Assembly (NCBI RefSeq): GCF_052324685.1
Contig: NC_135221.1
Coordinates: 5,155,739-5,219,738, forward strand
DNA length: 64,000 nt
Reading direction: 5' to 3'
Origin: Brachyhypopomus gauderio
Taxonomy: Eukaryota > Chordata > Actinopteri > Gymnotiformes > Hypopomidae
The position numbers were made by a program, and so were the translations under genes. Of the stretch, positions 49,468-61,744 are shown one piece after another; position 1 is the stretch's first letter, and every line of letters starts with the position of its first letter. The notes under the pieces are model-generated. The model was not told where the DNA came from. It ran no database searches and saw only the letters and a list, made by a program, of their open reading frames with translations.

Positions 49468-51569
49468 TTAGCTGGGCACCCAGTTGTGAGACGAGCTCTG
49501 TGTGGTAGCTGGCCCAGGATAACTTTGTCCGGCTGGTACAATGGGATCAAAGTTGAAGTCAATTCCATCTCCGTCCATAAGATCACTGTTGATGATGTAA
49601 TCAACATCACAATCTAGGTTCTCTGTGAACATGTCAATATCCAAGTCTGTGGGGAGACGGTCCTGAGAGGGCAAGAAGCAAGCCGGAGAGCCAAACTGGC
49701 CCTGAAGACCTCCATTCCCACTTTCTGAAGGAACAGCCCCATGCTGAAGTAGACCTCCGCCGGGCAACTGATGCGGAGTCTTCATGGCTGTTAGCTGCGG
49801 TGGCTCCTGGCCCATGCCTGGTAGCAGCATCCCAAAGCCCATTTGTGTGAGTTGCTGCTGTGGCTGTTGGGATTGGGGCTGAAGGGCCATTTGCCCCACT
49901 GGGCTAGATTCCATACTCTTGCCCAATATCATTTGACTGGGCTTGCCTGGGTTGCCAGAGATGGGGCCCCCAAGCCCCAACAGATTAGCACCTCCCTGGC
50001 TGGGCATGAGGGGATCCACCTGAGTCATCATGACATCACTGGGTGGGGGCGAGTCTGAAGTGAGTAATGCCTCAAGACTGGAGGGTACGTGAGTATTGAA
50101 GCCACTTCGAGATCCAGGCCCGGGCAGTGGATTAAACAGAGAGTTTCCAAAGTTTGATGAGCTTGTGCTGGAACTTCCTCCCTGAACTGAGTTCTGTGGC
50201 CCTGGCTGGGTTGGTCCCTGAGGTCCCTTCACTGGCTGACGCTGACGATAAGAGGGAAAGTTTGACCCGCGAGGCAGCAGGGTGGATGCAGAGGGCAGTG
50301 GTGTAGGTGGAGCTGGTGGGGCTGTGCTTGGGCTCGCACCACCTTGCTGCGCCGTTATTAAAGTAAGCCCGTCGATTAGGTCCAGTTCTTCCATGAGGGT
50401 CTCGGTAAGTGTAGGTGGAAGGCTGCCGGTGGGATAGCCACTCAGGCGACCATCCTCGGGTAGGTCATCTTCGTCTTCTTGACCTGGGGCGATTGGAGAG
50501 AGTCTGCCGCTCAGAGTGCTGGCGTTAGAACTGGTGCGTGGCCTGAAGCTCGTCCACATGTCCTGGTCGTCCAAGCTACCGCGGGACGATGGACTGCTGC
50601 TGTTCACCCCCCACTTCCCAAACTGCGATGGAGGACCAGGACTGTCGGCACCCCCCGCACCAGACACACCCTCAGCCTGCAAGGAACCACCAGGGCCACC
50701 TATACCACTGGCTCCCGCCTGCTTTTTGGTCTGCTTTGCCCTCATGCGGCTTTTCAGCAATTTAGTGCTATTGTCCATGGAGGCGGCACGGCGACGAGGG
50801 GCTTTGCCAGTCTTCCCCCCCTCGGGGTTGAGCATCCACCAGGAGCTCTTTCCTGTAGACTCATTGTGTACTCTCAAAAACTTGTTGTGGAGGGACAGAT
50901 TGTGACGAATCGAGTTCTGGGTAAAGACAAAATAACACAAGAAAATAAATGAATAAATGAGATGACATGCCACGACACAAAAAGAGTTAAAGCAAGAGCT
51001 AATGGTTAGTTTGGAGTCTACATGTTATAGCACATATAACCCAGATATTTGATTTGTATATTTCTGGGGTAAATGGAGTATATAAGCATGGAAACAATAC
51101 AATGAATCTATGTCATTTGAACTGAAATGATCTGTACCTTCCATCCAGCAGAGCTGTTGCTGTCTCCTTTATCCTTAAAATACGGCACCGTTTTCACCAT
51201 CCAGTCATAGATCTGTGCCAGAGTGAGTCGTTTCTCTGGTGAGTTCTCAATCGCCTGGCTTATCAGATCAGCGTAGGATTGATTCCCCCAAGCATTGCGA
51301 CGGGATGATCCCTTTCTTGGCGTGGCCCCTCCCACTCCTGTCACCACTCCTCCCTCCGAGACGGCAACCTTTTCAGGTTCGGATACGATTGGCTGGGGCT
51401 CTTGTTTGTCTTCCTCGGCAGGCGGGGTTCCGGCAGTGGACTCGGTGCCGTCTGTTCCCTCTGCTTTGACAGCTGAGATGTCGGGTCTAGGTAACGGCCA
51501 TGTGCACGACCTCGGTCTGCTCTGAGGCTCAAAATCTGGGTCAATTGGGGGAACATTGTCTGCCTCCAT
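49468..51569 (-). CDS. foxo4: Forkhead box O4 transcription factor
   Basis: Akt-regulated forkhead activator of stress-resistance, cell-cycle and apoptosis genes. Two coding exons: 51138-51569 (144 codons, donor GTACAG) and 49468-50916 (482 codons plus TAA), giving 626 aa, longer than human FOXO4 (505). Akt sites: RPRSCT (Thr23), RRRAAS (Ser190) and FRPRTSS. The forkhead domain spans about residues 90-180 (RRNAWGNQSYADLISQAI, recognition helix NSIRHNLSLH, WWMLNPEGG). The intron falls between Lys144 and Asn145, the FOXO-typical site, but is only 221 bp. The C-terminal transactivation region has the FOXO4-type LEALLTSDSPPPSDVMMTQV and the terminal DLMDGDGIDFNFDP. The ATG at 51569 has A at -3 and G at +4; the frame stays open further upstream without an earlier in-frame ATG seen. 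Pro/Gln/Gly-rich insertions account for the extra length. Confidence 0.95.
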
Positions 51570-52870
51570 TGTTGTGTGTAGTGAGGAGAATTTCAAGGGA
51601 GCGCTTGACAATACCGCTTAACTGCTAAGTATGTTGTGCTATTTTTATGTAAAATATTACAACAGATGTGTAGATTAAAATGATAAACTTATCAATTACT
51701 TAACAATGAACGATAAACTAGATAGAATGTTAATTCAAAGTTTGTGCTTGTGATAGAGATGTGGCAGTGATCTCTATCTGTAAATTGTACCAGTAATTTA
51801 GGTTGTTGTTACAAGGCTAGTTATAATCATATATTGCAGACCAGCCTTTTTTGGTTACCCAACCACTAGAAGAGTGGCTGATGGAGCACAGACAAAATAA
51901 TCTGGCCACACCAATATAGCGTCAGTTAATCCTCAGATTGGAGATTAAATGGGACAAATAATCTCCTTAATAGTAACTATCATAAACCTTCGATTTCCAC
52001 AGAGGGAAGGATGAAAAAACGGATCTCTTTACATAAAAGAACAAAGGAAAACCATAGAGTAGTCTAAACCGTACTGCTAGAATACACTTAAACATCTGGT
52101 TTGATAGCAAAAAGTGAAATACAAAAAGTGAGACTAAATCATCTCTACCCCAAGACAAGAGTGCCAGGGTGATCCTAATTATAACTGTACAAGACTATCA
52201 GCAGAGCTCTTATGCAAGGACAAGAAAAATATATATAAACTCATGTAAAGAAGAAAAAATATATATGTGGAAGCAATTAAATAATTAGCCACTGCATAAT
52301 AAAGTCCATACATACACTGCACTAACTCAAATGATTACCTTCCTCTCTTTTCGTTTGTAGCAGCAGATAGCCTACTTGATATAGCAATATATTCGATTCT
52401 TAATAGCTTAATCTATTGAAAACATTTACATCAAGATCATTAATATACAAGTTTTAGAACAACCCTTGTAATAATCTATCTCCTTGTTCATTAATCTACG
52501 CACTCCAAACCCTGCTGTTTAATCCAAAATACTGTCCATCGGCCTTTATAAGGTTTTTCAAGTAAATGTAAAATATTTGTTTGCGAAATAATATGGTGTC
52601 TCAAAACCAAACGACCGCTTATAATTTCAGTCTACTGTAAAGTCCAATCTTTTGTTTAAAAACCAACAGGACTAATTAAATCAAATACATCAACAGAAAT
52701 GTCAAAATTCAGACTTTTACGCCAATGTTTTCACTCTGGTGCTCGCCATAAAAAAATGAATAAAAACCAACCACGCGCCGGGCGCTTTAAAATGTTTTCG
52801 TGTGCTTTGGCAAAGCAACTAATAGTCTAACCTTTAAAAAGCGCACATATAAAGCGAACGTGACAGTCCC
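51570..52870. other. AT-rich sequence upstream of foxo4
   Basis: No coding features. It may be 5'UTR or an intron of a leader exon if transcription starts in the GC-rich block at 52.9-53.5 kb. Confidence 0.45.
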
Positions 52871-52899
52871 TACAGGTACTGACTGTTGCTCGTAGGTCT

Positions 52900-53480
52900 G
52901 ATCCCCAGACGGAACAAATAGCTCGGTCCGTATCACTGTAGTTCAAGTTTGCACGCTTGTGCACGCCGTGTGTGCAGGCGCGCGCCACCATCTGCCATGT
53001 TCCTCCGCACGATGCTCGCGCTCTCGAACTCCGTCCGCCTCGCGCCTCGGCGCCTCCTTATTTCCACGCGAAACCAGCGTCCTCTCACACGCTCAGAGCA
53101 CGGACGTACACCGTGAATTTAACAGCCCGGACCAAGCTCGAAATCATAGTTTTACCATGGGGGGGGGGGGAGAAACTAAGACGGCCACCTAGTTGGCCAA
53201 CTCCTCCGGTTATTTATGAGTTAAAATCCCTCCGCAGAAAGTGGAAGAAAGCAGCTTTCCTCAAGGAATCCGGTTTCCCATCGTGGTTAGTGTTCAATCC
53301 TCTCCACTGTGTAGTTAATGCGGAAGATGAAAGAGTCATTCATCGTATCTATCTTGTTTTGTTTTGTTTTGACTCGAGGCGAAGACTCCCTTCTGACGTC
53401 TGTTTACCACTCCAGCCAACGCGTTCTGCGCCTGCGCGACGGGGGTTGCCGGGAAATGCAGTCAGTCATGTGATAAATTA
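52900..53480. promoter_or_regulatory. GC-rich promoter-like region upstream of foxo4
   Basis: CpG-dense block with an NRF1-like tgcgcctgcgcga at 53427-53439 and, on the minus strand, ACTGCATTTCCCGGC (53448-53462), resembling the ZNF143/THAP11 element. A 10-base G run is at 53161. It is the most likely foxo4 promoter, but transcription start and direction cannot be seen directly. The long plus-strand open frame across it shows no protein similarity. Confidence 0.4.
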
Positions 53481-56400
53481 GGCTTGCCTGTTTGTAAACA
53501 GCGATGGGAGAAATCTATAGCAAGCATGCGTACTCAAAATCTAATATATTATAGTTTTTAAAAAAGTGTGTGATATGTCGCTACTAAAACACTTTTGTCC
53601 TATTATGATAAGTTATACGTATATGACTTAAGCGTATTATCACCGCGGCGCGGAGAACAGTTTCCGCTATAATCTGATGTGCTGATGGTTCACGATTTAT
53701 ACCAGTATTAAATATTGTAGCTATACTACAGTAGCTGATATATTTAAATGTTATGTTAAATGTTAGCACGTATACAGCCAGTTTCTGATTGCCATTGCAA
53801 GCTAACACTTAATAAAACGAAACAAAATATTTATTCTATCACCTTGTTGACCACTTAGAAAAAACGTATAGAAAGAATATCTAGAATGTCAAATTACTGA
53901 GCGTAATTCTAAATGCATTACATGTAGGTCTATTCAGACACATCACCTTGTAGCCTATAATAATTGTTCAGACTAATAACGGTCTAAGAGCATGTTGTAG
54001 TACGTTTTGGTATTGACATACGTTTTCCATTAGTTAACTTCCTGTCATGTCGATTTGCGCCAAACTTTGCAGTCTCCTTTATGGCTCCTTAAAAACTACA
54101 TTTCCCACAAGGACTTGTGTACAGCTCCTCTCCTGCCAGTGGTGGGCGGCACAGGACACGTTGCATGATGCAACCCTAAAGGCTGCAGATGGGTTGTGAT
54201 ATTAGGACATTTCGTTCTATGTAATCATGAGTGTAAACGCGAATAGCTTGACAGTTAAAGCTATTAGAATAGTCTACATTTAATCTTTTGAAAATGTATG
54301 CAGCTGCTTGTTGACTATCCGTTTAAAACACGGTTTCTAACTGCTAATATATGAGGAAAGAGCCAAAAAACTTTAATCCAAAACGTCTGTAAGCATTAAT
54401 CTTGATCACATATTTTCTTAATAGGTCTAAAGTAAACATAATTATATTAGAACATAATAATTCATTTGTGTTAGTGTCGCACATTTTTTATATGCGAAAA
54501 CAGTTAGAAAACAGCAAATCATTTAGTAGCTTAAAACTGACATTAAATAATTAAAATCAACAAAAATGCATTTGTAGCACTAATAAAGATGAAAAAATAT
54601 GACAAATAAACAAACCCATAAATGAATAAACACATTTGTATCATACTTACCATATACATGTGTATTTAATATATAAGTTAGTATTATATATATCTATATA
54701 CATATATATAGGCATTTATAGGGTGGTCGGGGGTGAGAGAGGGGTGGTCGGGTGTTAGCGGGTGTTAGACCAGACACAACTAAACAATACGTCGATACAA
54801 TGACCCGTAGATTCATATAGTCGATGATAGGAACTAATAGCCACGTCCTCCAAAATGGCGAGTCGTACACACAGGTTCTCCGGGTTATGCAGACTGACCG
54901 TAGAGTTGTTGTTTTCCATTCGTTTTTGTTGATGACCAAAAACGCATTTATGCCGCACAACTATTACTGGTGTTTAATGAGATAACCGCATCAAAGTGTA
55001 CTGGTTTTAAGTTTAGCCATCGCTGTTCCTTACAGCATCAAAATCTGCCCAAGCTCTAAATCAGTTCAAACTCTGCTTGGGATCGGTTCGTCCGTGCAGT
55101 CCCAGTCGATGGCTAGTTCATTGTAATAAAATATTTAGGGAATGGTGCTTAAATCCGGCAAATATCCAGCGGGCTTAACTAACGCCAGCAAGCCCAGCTA
55201 ATGGGAACTTTAACAGCTGTCACTGTTGGCGATAACGCCACTATCTAGTTAAATTATTTGTTAACTTCACTAAAGTTAAGCCCATTTATGTGATTAGAAC
55301 AACAAAAAAGTTCGTAAAACTCCATAAGTTCTAATGCTATTAACATAAACGCCAGTTATTAAATCATGTTTTCTAACTATAGGCTGTACATGTTTTCATA
55401 CATGTGTACCTGCTGTTGGTGCCTGGCGGCGTTTTTATGCGTGGTCAAAAGTACACTGTTCTTTCATGTGTGTCCTCCTTCAAAGATATGTTTTAATGTC
55501 GTTTGAAAGTTATTCCGTTTTTAATTTATGAGTTTTATATAAATTTCATTACTGAGTCTTGCAGTAATCGCATTCTGCCTTAATGCAATGACAAAATGCA
55601 GCTTAGAAAATACATCTTTCATTTAGCCCAATTGCATTTATATATTGTTTATTTGAATATATCACTTTTATTCATATAAACCTTTTCTTTGATTGAAGTG
55701 TCTGTAGGAATACTTATTTTTCAAGGTGATAAAGATCATTTAATCCCATCAACATCACGGCACCTTTTGTAGTGGCATTTTGTCGATTGGTGGTTTATTC
55801 ATTGCTTCATGATGGGTCGGCCTTTACTGCACTACACCCGGCAAATATCCATGTGTTATTTGGTCGTTCACCAGATTGAGCTGTTTTTCAAAAGCATTTT
55901 TTAACTGGAGCGCTTAATGGAATTATAAAGTGGGAGCCAAAATGAAAACCACAGAGCTAGCAGTGTTCTATGACTTAACCAGCTTTGAGATCACAAAACA
56001 GATTGTAGCTACATGAGACTTTTCTATTATGCTGTGACTGGTCAGTGCTCTTATTGTGCAGTATTAAACTGGGCTAGTGTTTCTTGGTGGTAAAAAAAAA
56101 AGGCAAATTAAACTCTTGAACCCTTAGATTGCTTAATTTTAATTGTCCACAGAAAGGACAAGGCCCCCCTGTGTATAAGTCATTAAACAGTAGTTAAAGG
56201 GCTGTTTTTTTATTTTAAACGTTTTTGGCAGGTCATCAGGACGACATTGAAGCAAGGGAAGCAATCAAGGGGAAACGTTAACCTGGCCCTTGTTGACTAA
56301 GTGAAAGGACACACGTCCTCTTCGCTTTCCATGGACGTCTGACACGCAGTTCACTCCTGAGGTAAATGACGTCGGTCTGCAGAATAAACCTGTTTGTTGT

Positions 56401-57940
56401 CAGCTCCACCTATATCAGTCTATTTTATTTACTGTATTCTCTTAGATGGTTCTGGACAAAGTCAACTGGCCTGGACACAATGAAGACAACAAATTTGGCC
56501 CTGAGGACCAGTTGATGGATCCTCAGTTCTCCCAAATCTAAAATTAATCCAATGACCAAAAATAAGACATTGTTGTAGTCAAATTGTCCACTGTCCAATT
56601 TGTCAGCTATGAAACGTAAGTGCATATAAACACTATAGAAACACTTCTACGGTCACAGAAGTAGCTAGCTATACAAGGATACTACTTCATTCTGTAGTAC
56701 TAAGATTTCCTGATAACCTTGATTTGGTCTTTATTAGCATAGTGGAAATCCAGAAATATGTCAAATAAATTAATAAATAATGTAGAATTACATACATACT
56801 TTACTTTTACTGTGCACTGGATACTGACACACATTCCCTACTTCATTTGAGAGCGCACATCTTGGCTGTCTATCTCCAGTGCTATGCCACATACCTAACC
56901 AGGACGACTGAAATATAAATTTCATCTTTCATAAAACTGTAGTGCTTCAAGCTGAACAGGTGACTCACTGTGAAAACGATGTCACATCCTGTACCTGAAC
57001 CTCCTTTGGTCTGCACTAGATTACCTATAAGACTAACTTATAACTGCCTGCTTGTCTAACTATGATGTCCGTGGCACAGGTCGTATGAAGGAACATGGGA
57101 TCCTCACTTGGGTGATAATGTTTGGGGAACAGAGTGCACTTTGAGCACACTCAAAGTGAGTGGCTCCTGTGGAATGAAGGCACGCCACGCTGGAATTTAG
57201 GCACCAGAGGAATGCTGACTCACACCACCGAGTCAGGATGATGATAAATTAAGAGGCCAGATCTGCTACTGGAAGGGCTGCAGCAGAGAAAACGTTATGC
57301 TGTATGTGGAGCTACAGCAAACTGCTGCTGACATGAGACCTCCATCAAGATCACCAATACCTTAATACTCTACATGGCTCATGTTACATTCCATCCATCA
57401 CCTCTTTCCCATACTAAGCTGCCACTTGGTGATTGGCATCTTCCTCCTCTAGAATGTGTTAATAAATGTACAGACATGTTATTATGCATTATGATGCGAT
57501 ATGATGTTATTCTACAGTTTTAAATTACATTCTGACTGAAGTGGATGTTGTCATGCTTGTTTCTTTTTCATAGACCTTATATTTCCTGCTGTTTACACCT
57601 GTGCTGTCTATTAAAGCTTATTATTAAGCATTCTGTCCATCATGTAAGAGTGCACATTTTAGAAGTCCTAACTGACTGTTCACAGTGTTTTCCAGAACCA
57701 TATTTGGGACAGCCCAAACATGGTTATCCATGGCTTCTCCAAAATCCTCACATTCTCTGTATTTAGCTTATGCAACTGTCAAAGCCACAAATTTTGTTAT
57801 GTTGTCATAATCATTATATTCAATTAAAATGTGAAACAGAGTTATAAAATAATGCCATGGTTTTATTAAATGTTTGATACACATTGTATTTTGTTATTTA
57901 TTTAAAAAGTAAAAAAAAAAGAACCTTGATATTATTGATG
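53481..57940. other. Intergenic region between foxo4 and the 58.6-kb gene
   Basis: Mostly AT-rich unique sequence with no convincing exon. It contains a promoter-like E2F/ZNF143 cluster at about 54050-54110 and a short purine-rich repeat at 54718-54765. Confidence 0.45.
54050..54110. promoter_or_regulatory. Orphan promoter-like module: E2F site and ZNF143-type element
   Basis: TTTGCGCCAAA at 54054-54064 matches the E2F consensus. ACTACATTTCCC at 54095-54106 matches the ZNF143/THAP11 ACTACAWTTCCC motif typical of housekeeping promoters. No gene start is evident immediately on either side. Confidence 0.4.
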
Positions 57941-58049
57941 GTGTGCCTGTTGGGGTGGTGAGGCGCCGCCGCCTCCAGAGGGCGCTCGCCCAGCCTTCTG
58001 CGCCGTCCGTCTTGGTCCGTCCGCCTTGCGTAGGATTGCGTCACACTTT

Positions 58050-58090
58050 CCCTCATCCAATCACGGACTTTGTTGCAATCTTCAAATTCG
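58050..58090 (+). promoter_or_regulatory. CCAAT and CHR elements of the 58.6-kb gene
   Basis: CCAAT at 58057-58061 is followed 20 bases later by TTCAAA (TTTGAA on the other strand) at 58081-58086, the core of the cell-cycle homology region. This pairing is typical of G2/M-expressed genes regulated by NF-Y and DREAM/MuvB. The surrounding 57950-58140 segment is GC-rich and lies just upstream of the inferred leader exon. Confidence 0.45.
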
Positions 58091-58200
58091 CAGTCTCGTG
58101 CCACCGGAACCGTCTTCGTTGTCTCTATGGAGTTACGTCAGTGAGTTAGCTAGCTAGCTAGCCACGTTAGCTATCCCCTTTGGGTTAATTCAGATTACCG
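58090..58200 (+). other. Inferred 5'UTR exon of the 58.6-kb gene
   Basis: The leader ends at 58200 with CCG|GTAAGT, a consensus donor. The next exon begins at 58576 after CCTTAG, nine bases before the ATG at 58585. The start of the leader is approximate. It includes a GCTAGC cluster at 58143-58163. Confidence 0.55.
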
Positions 58201-58584
58201 GTAAGTCATTCTAATATATAGCTAGTATATAATATTATTCCCTAAACGTTTCCACACACGTTAACCGGCCGAAGTTAACGCGCTATAAAGCATAAAACTG
58301 ACTAGCAAGCTAGTTGGCTAACGCTAAAGTCACTTAGCCGTCTAGCAAGTGTGCTTGCTAGCACTAGTCAGCTTGTAAAACAAATTCAAGATGAACTGAC
58401 CACGCTAGTGTGTCGGGCAGAGTTTAACCAACTGTGTGTTGTTGTGGTTATCTAGTAGTAACGACATGGGTTAACATCGTCGTGGTGTCAGTTAGCTTTG
58501 AATAGGGGTTCAACTCTTGGTGTGGCCGTTTAACATTAACCATTTATGTGTACTATAAAATGTTCTGTTCCTTAGGTTGCTTAC

Positions 58585-61500
58585 ATGGAGAATATTGAGA
58601 CAGAGATGACTAAGGTTGTTGGCGATCCGCTTGGCCTGTCCGTCCTTCCCAAACAGTTTTCTCTCAGCGATCGCCTTTTATCAGACTTGTGTTGCAATAC
58701 ACCTTTCCGAAACATTTCTGATGAGACATTCCCATACATGTCAGCGATCCTGGAGGACACCATGGATATATCCTCAACTCCAAAGGGCACTGATGATTGT
58801 TCTAATGCACAGCTGAATAAAATAACAAATGAAGACGAGGTCGTTTCTGGATCCAGAAGTCCAGTGAAAACAAACGACAGCAGTTGGCTTTGTATGCCAG
58901 AGAAAATAGACCAGGCAGTGGGTGTCCGCATGTCACTTGCATCTCCTCAGAATGACAATGAAGAATTAACCCAAACCATTTCAAAGGAAAGTCCATATAA
59001 CCTCAGTTCATCTTTGCCAAAGTCTAGTATTTGCAACGAAAAGTGTTACATGTTGGTGGAGTCTGATGGTACTTTTGATATATCTAAAGGTTCCAAAGAG
59101 GGGTCTTCTGTATCAGATTCTACTAAAGCTGTTAACTGTGCAAGAGCTGAGCCCAACAATACTTTTGAGAAGTCCCCAGAACCTAAAGAAAATAATTCTC
59201 CAGAACCTAATTCTACTGTTTCCATTAATGATGGCAGTCTGCAAGGAGACCATGAAATGTATTTAAAGTCCAGCATTGATTTTTGTGGCCCTTCAAACGT
59301 TACCACAGGACAGCCAAATAAAAAAAATGGCAGTACTGTAGATATTACTAATTCAGATGTTTCTAAACAAGAGCAGTGTAACGAAGCACTTGTGTGTGGT
59401 GAGGACTGTGAGAAACATGGCACTTTTACAAAGGAGATTAACATGACTTTTGGCTTAACTGGTGTCATGGAGCAAACTGGCATTGCTTCTCTTCACGCGT
59501 CCACCGAATTGGCTGAGCCGTTAAGTAAACATGACGCGACGGCTGACCTCGCACATCCAAGGCCCCTTCCCACCTTAAAGATTTCCAATTTAAATATCAT
59601 TGAGGATGTGGAAAAGACTTCAAATGTTGAATTACCGCCACAGTCCAGTGGTGCAGGTGTATGTGATGCTGTTCTGTCTGGATCATCAGATGCTGTCAGC
59701 ACAACAGCTGTTCCTGCAGTAAATGTTGAATTGGCAGCTTGCTACAATAGAACCGCAGATCTTCCTGAAGCTGAAACTAAAGGCGTAAACAAGCAGGCAG
59801 ACTTCCAACGGAGAAATGGGGTTTCTGATGGAGATTGTCATCTCAACCTCAACTTCAGCAATTGTAGCAGTTTTTCTTTGGATGACACACTTGACATGAA
59901 AACCCATGCCCTGGTTACATCCACTCCTATTATTCTGAATAGGGGATTTGACAGACTGGAAAGTGCAAAGCTCACAGAACTGCAAAAAAGACTGTCTGTG
60001 ATCAACAGTATTGACGTGCAGTCAACCGATAACCTGGATGGCATTAGTGAGCATGATGGATCGGACACATCAAAAACCAGTTCTTCATCTAATAAGGCTG
60101 AGATCCAGAAGGTGTCCGAAAAAAGCTCCACTGTGTCTAAGTCACCAGCTGTGAGCAAGCCTCCCTCAAAGCTTGCAGTCAAAAGGAAAATCCCTCAAGC
60201 TGCATTTAAATCCAGTATTCCCAAAACCCAGATTCAGCTAAAGCCTCCCATCGCCCAGGACAAATCAGCGCTTGTAAATTCTAAGGTGGTTCCAGCAACA
60301 CGAGCTCTTAAAAAGCCAGAGACATCTGCAGCTTCTTTGCAAAGCTTAAGGAAAACAGTTGAGATGAATAAAATAAAAAACTTGGGTCCTGCCAAGAGGT
60401 CCATGACTGCTGCCACTGAACGGGTAAGGGATACTGTAAATCTCAATCTTTGAGTAAAGGCATTTTATTTTCATATTGCCTCCCCTCAGTCAAGTAAGAG
60501 TTGAAATATTCAGTTTGAAACATTCGAAGTTGATTACTGAAGTCATTTAGTTATCGTTGCTTCTGTGATGCGCCCCAATCTGTAAACAGTAAAGGGCCTT
60601 GATTGAACTAATATCCTTTCTTCTTAATTTTGATTCCCAACCTAGTTATCTGCAATGCCCTCCAGTGGATGTAATGTTACTGCAGGTGAGATTTGGCTTT
60701 ATTTGCTAATTTGATATTTGCACTCTATGGCTTTTTTTTTTAACTGACTTGTTGACCACTAGAAGGCAGTAGAAGATATTTTTTGTTTGTTTGAAGGCTA
60801 GAGTCATCATCCTATACCAACACTATTCCAGAGGGGTTTTTTGTCATCACATACTTTTGTTCTTTTATTGAACATTACTAAATTACTAGCCCATTAGGCT
60901 GACATGTTTTTGACTTCAATAATTTGTTTAAAATTATTTTTATATATTTTTTGGAACAGGTACAGGTCATTCTGTTCTAGCAGATAAAGAGAATTCTTTA
61001 CCCTTTTGTTGCAACAATTTTTTTTTATACAGCTATGGTAATTTGTTTAACACTTTATGTAGTACATGTTGGGTGGTGAAATATTAATGCATTATTCTCT
61101 GTGAATGTAATTTCATGTGTTTAAAAATGTTCAGTGTGTACCACACTTTAGTAGAGATGTAATTATATGCTTGCAGATTTGAAGCCCTCAAACAGTCACA
61201 TGACGAAGCCTAAAGTGTCCAGGATGCCGGTGCCCGGCCAGAGAAGACTGGGTGTTCACCCCGCTGGAGGAGGTGCTGTCTCAGCAGAGATCACTCATTC
61301 TCAGACCGCTTCTAAACCATCAGGGTTAACAGGTACCACCACTACAGTTTTAATCTCTATTTTATATAATGATATTTTTCCTATTTGAGTAATATAGATA
61401 ATGTTCAGTTTAAACTGAATTAAAATTGAATTAAAGGTATAAGACAAAGGAGTTCACTGCTTCCAAGTTTTGCCCAGAAGCATGCAAGCAATGATGTCCT

Positions 61501-61744
61501 GCCATTGGCAAAAAGAAAGAAAACTGGTATGATGAGTCTGATATATATTTTTTTGATCAGTGAGCTCTGTACCTGGTGCACATTGTCTTGAGCAATGTGT
61601 GGGCACAAATGTGATGTTTTTCTCATTCAGATATGCAGGAGCTGCCAGCCTGTCCTGCCACTTCAGCAGACCCAAAGCCAGGTGACGGTGATCAGGCAGT
61701 AATTACTGATCCCAGAGACAGCCAAATAAAAGGGTGCAGTACTG
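58585..61744 (+). CDS. Unrecognised Ser/Thr-rich protein with SxIP motif, partial
   Basis: Five coding exons: 58585-60423, 60646-60685, 61177-61332, 61437-61526 and 61631-61744, with GT-AG borders and matching phases, giving 746 codons. The last exon ends in phase 1 with GTAAGA, so the gene continues. I cannot name the family. Residues 1-500 are acidic and Ser/Thr/Asn-rich, with loosely repeated TFDIS, NTFEKS, STVDIT and NMTFGL phrases. Residues about 435-480 (STPIIL..FDRLESAKLTELQKRL) could form a short helix. From about 520 it becomes strongly basic (SKLAVKRKIPQAAFKSSIPK...), with SSIP at 543-546 inside a Lys/Pro/Ser context, the canonical EB1-binding SxIP type, and SRMPVPGQRR in exon 3. 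The upstream CCAAT/CHR pair suggests G2/M expression. A spindle or microtubule plus-end protein is an inference from these two signals, not from homology. Confidence 0.85.

Noticed and set aside
51108-51611. Longer foxo4 N-terminus beginning 14 codons upstream
   Set aside because: That start is TTG, not ATG. The ATG at 51569 has a good Kozak context and begins just upstream of the conserved FOXO N-terminus.
52957-53481. 174-codon plus-strand frame
   Set aside because: GC-rich promoter sequence, no homology, overlapping another open frame; likely chance.
58602-58996. Minus-strand frames opposite the 58.6-kb exon
   Set aside because: Antisense shadows of a 613-codon exon with supported splice sites.
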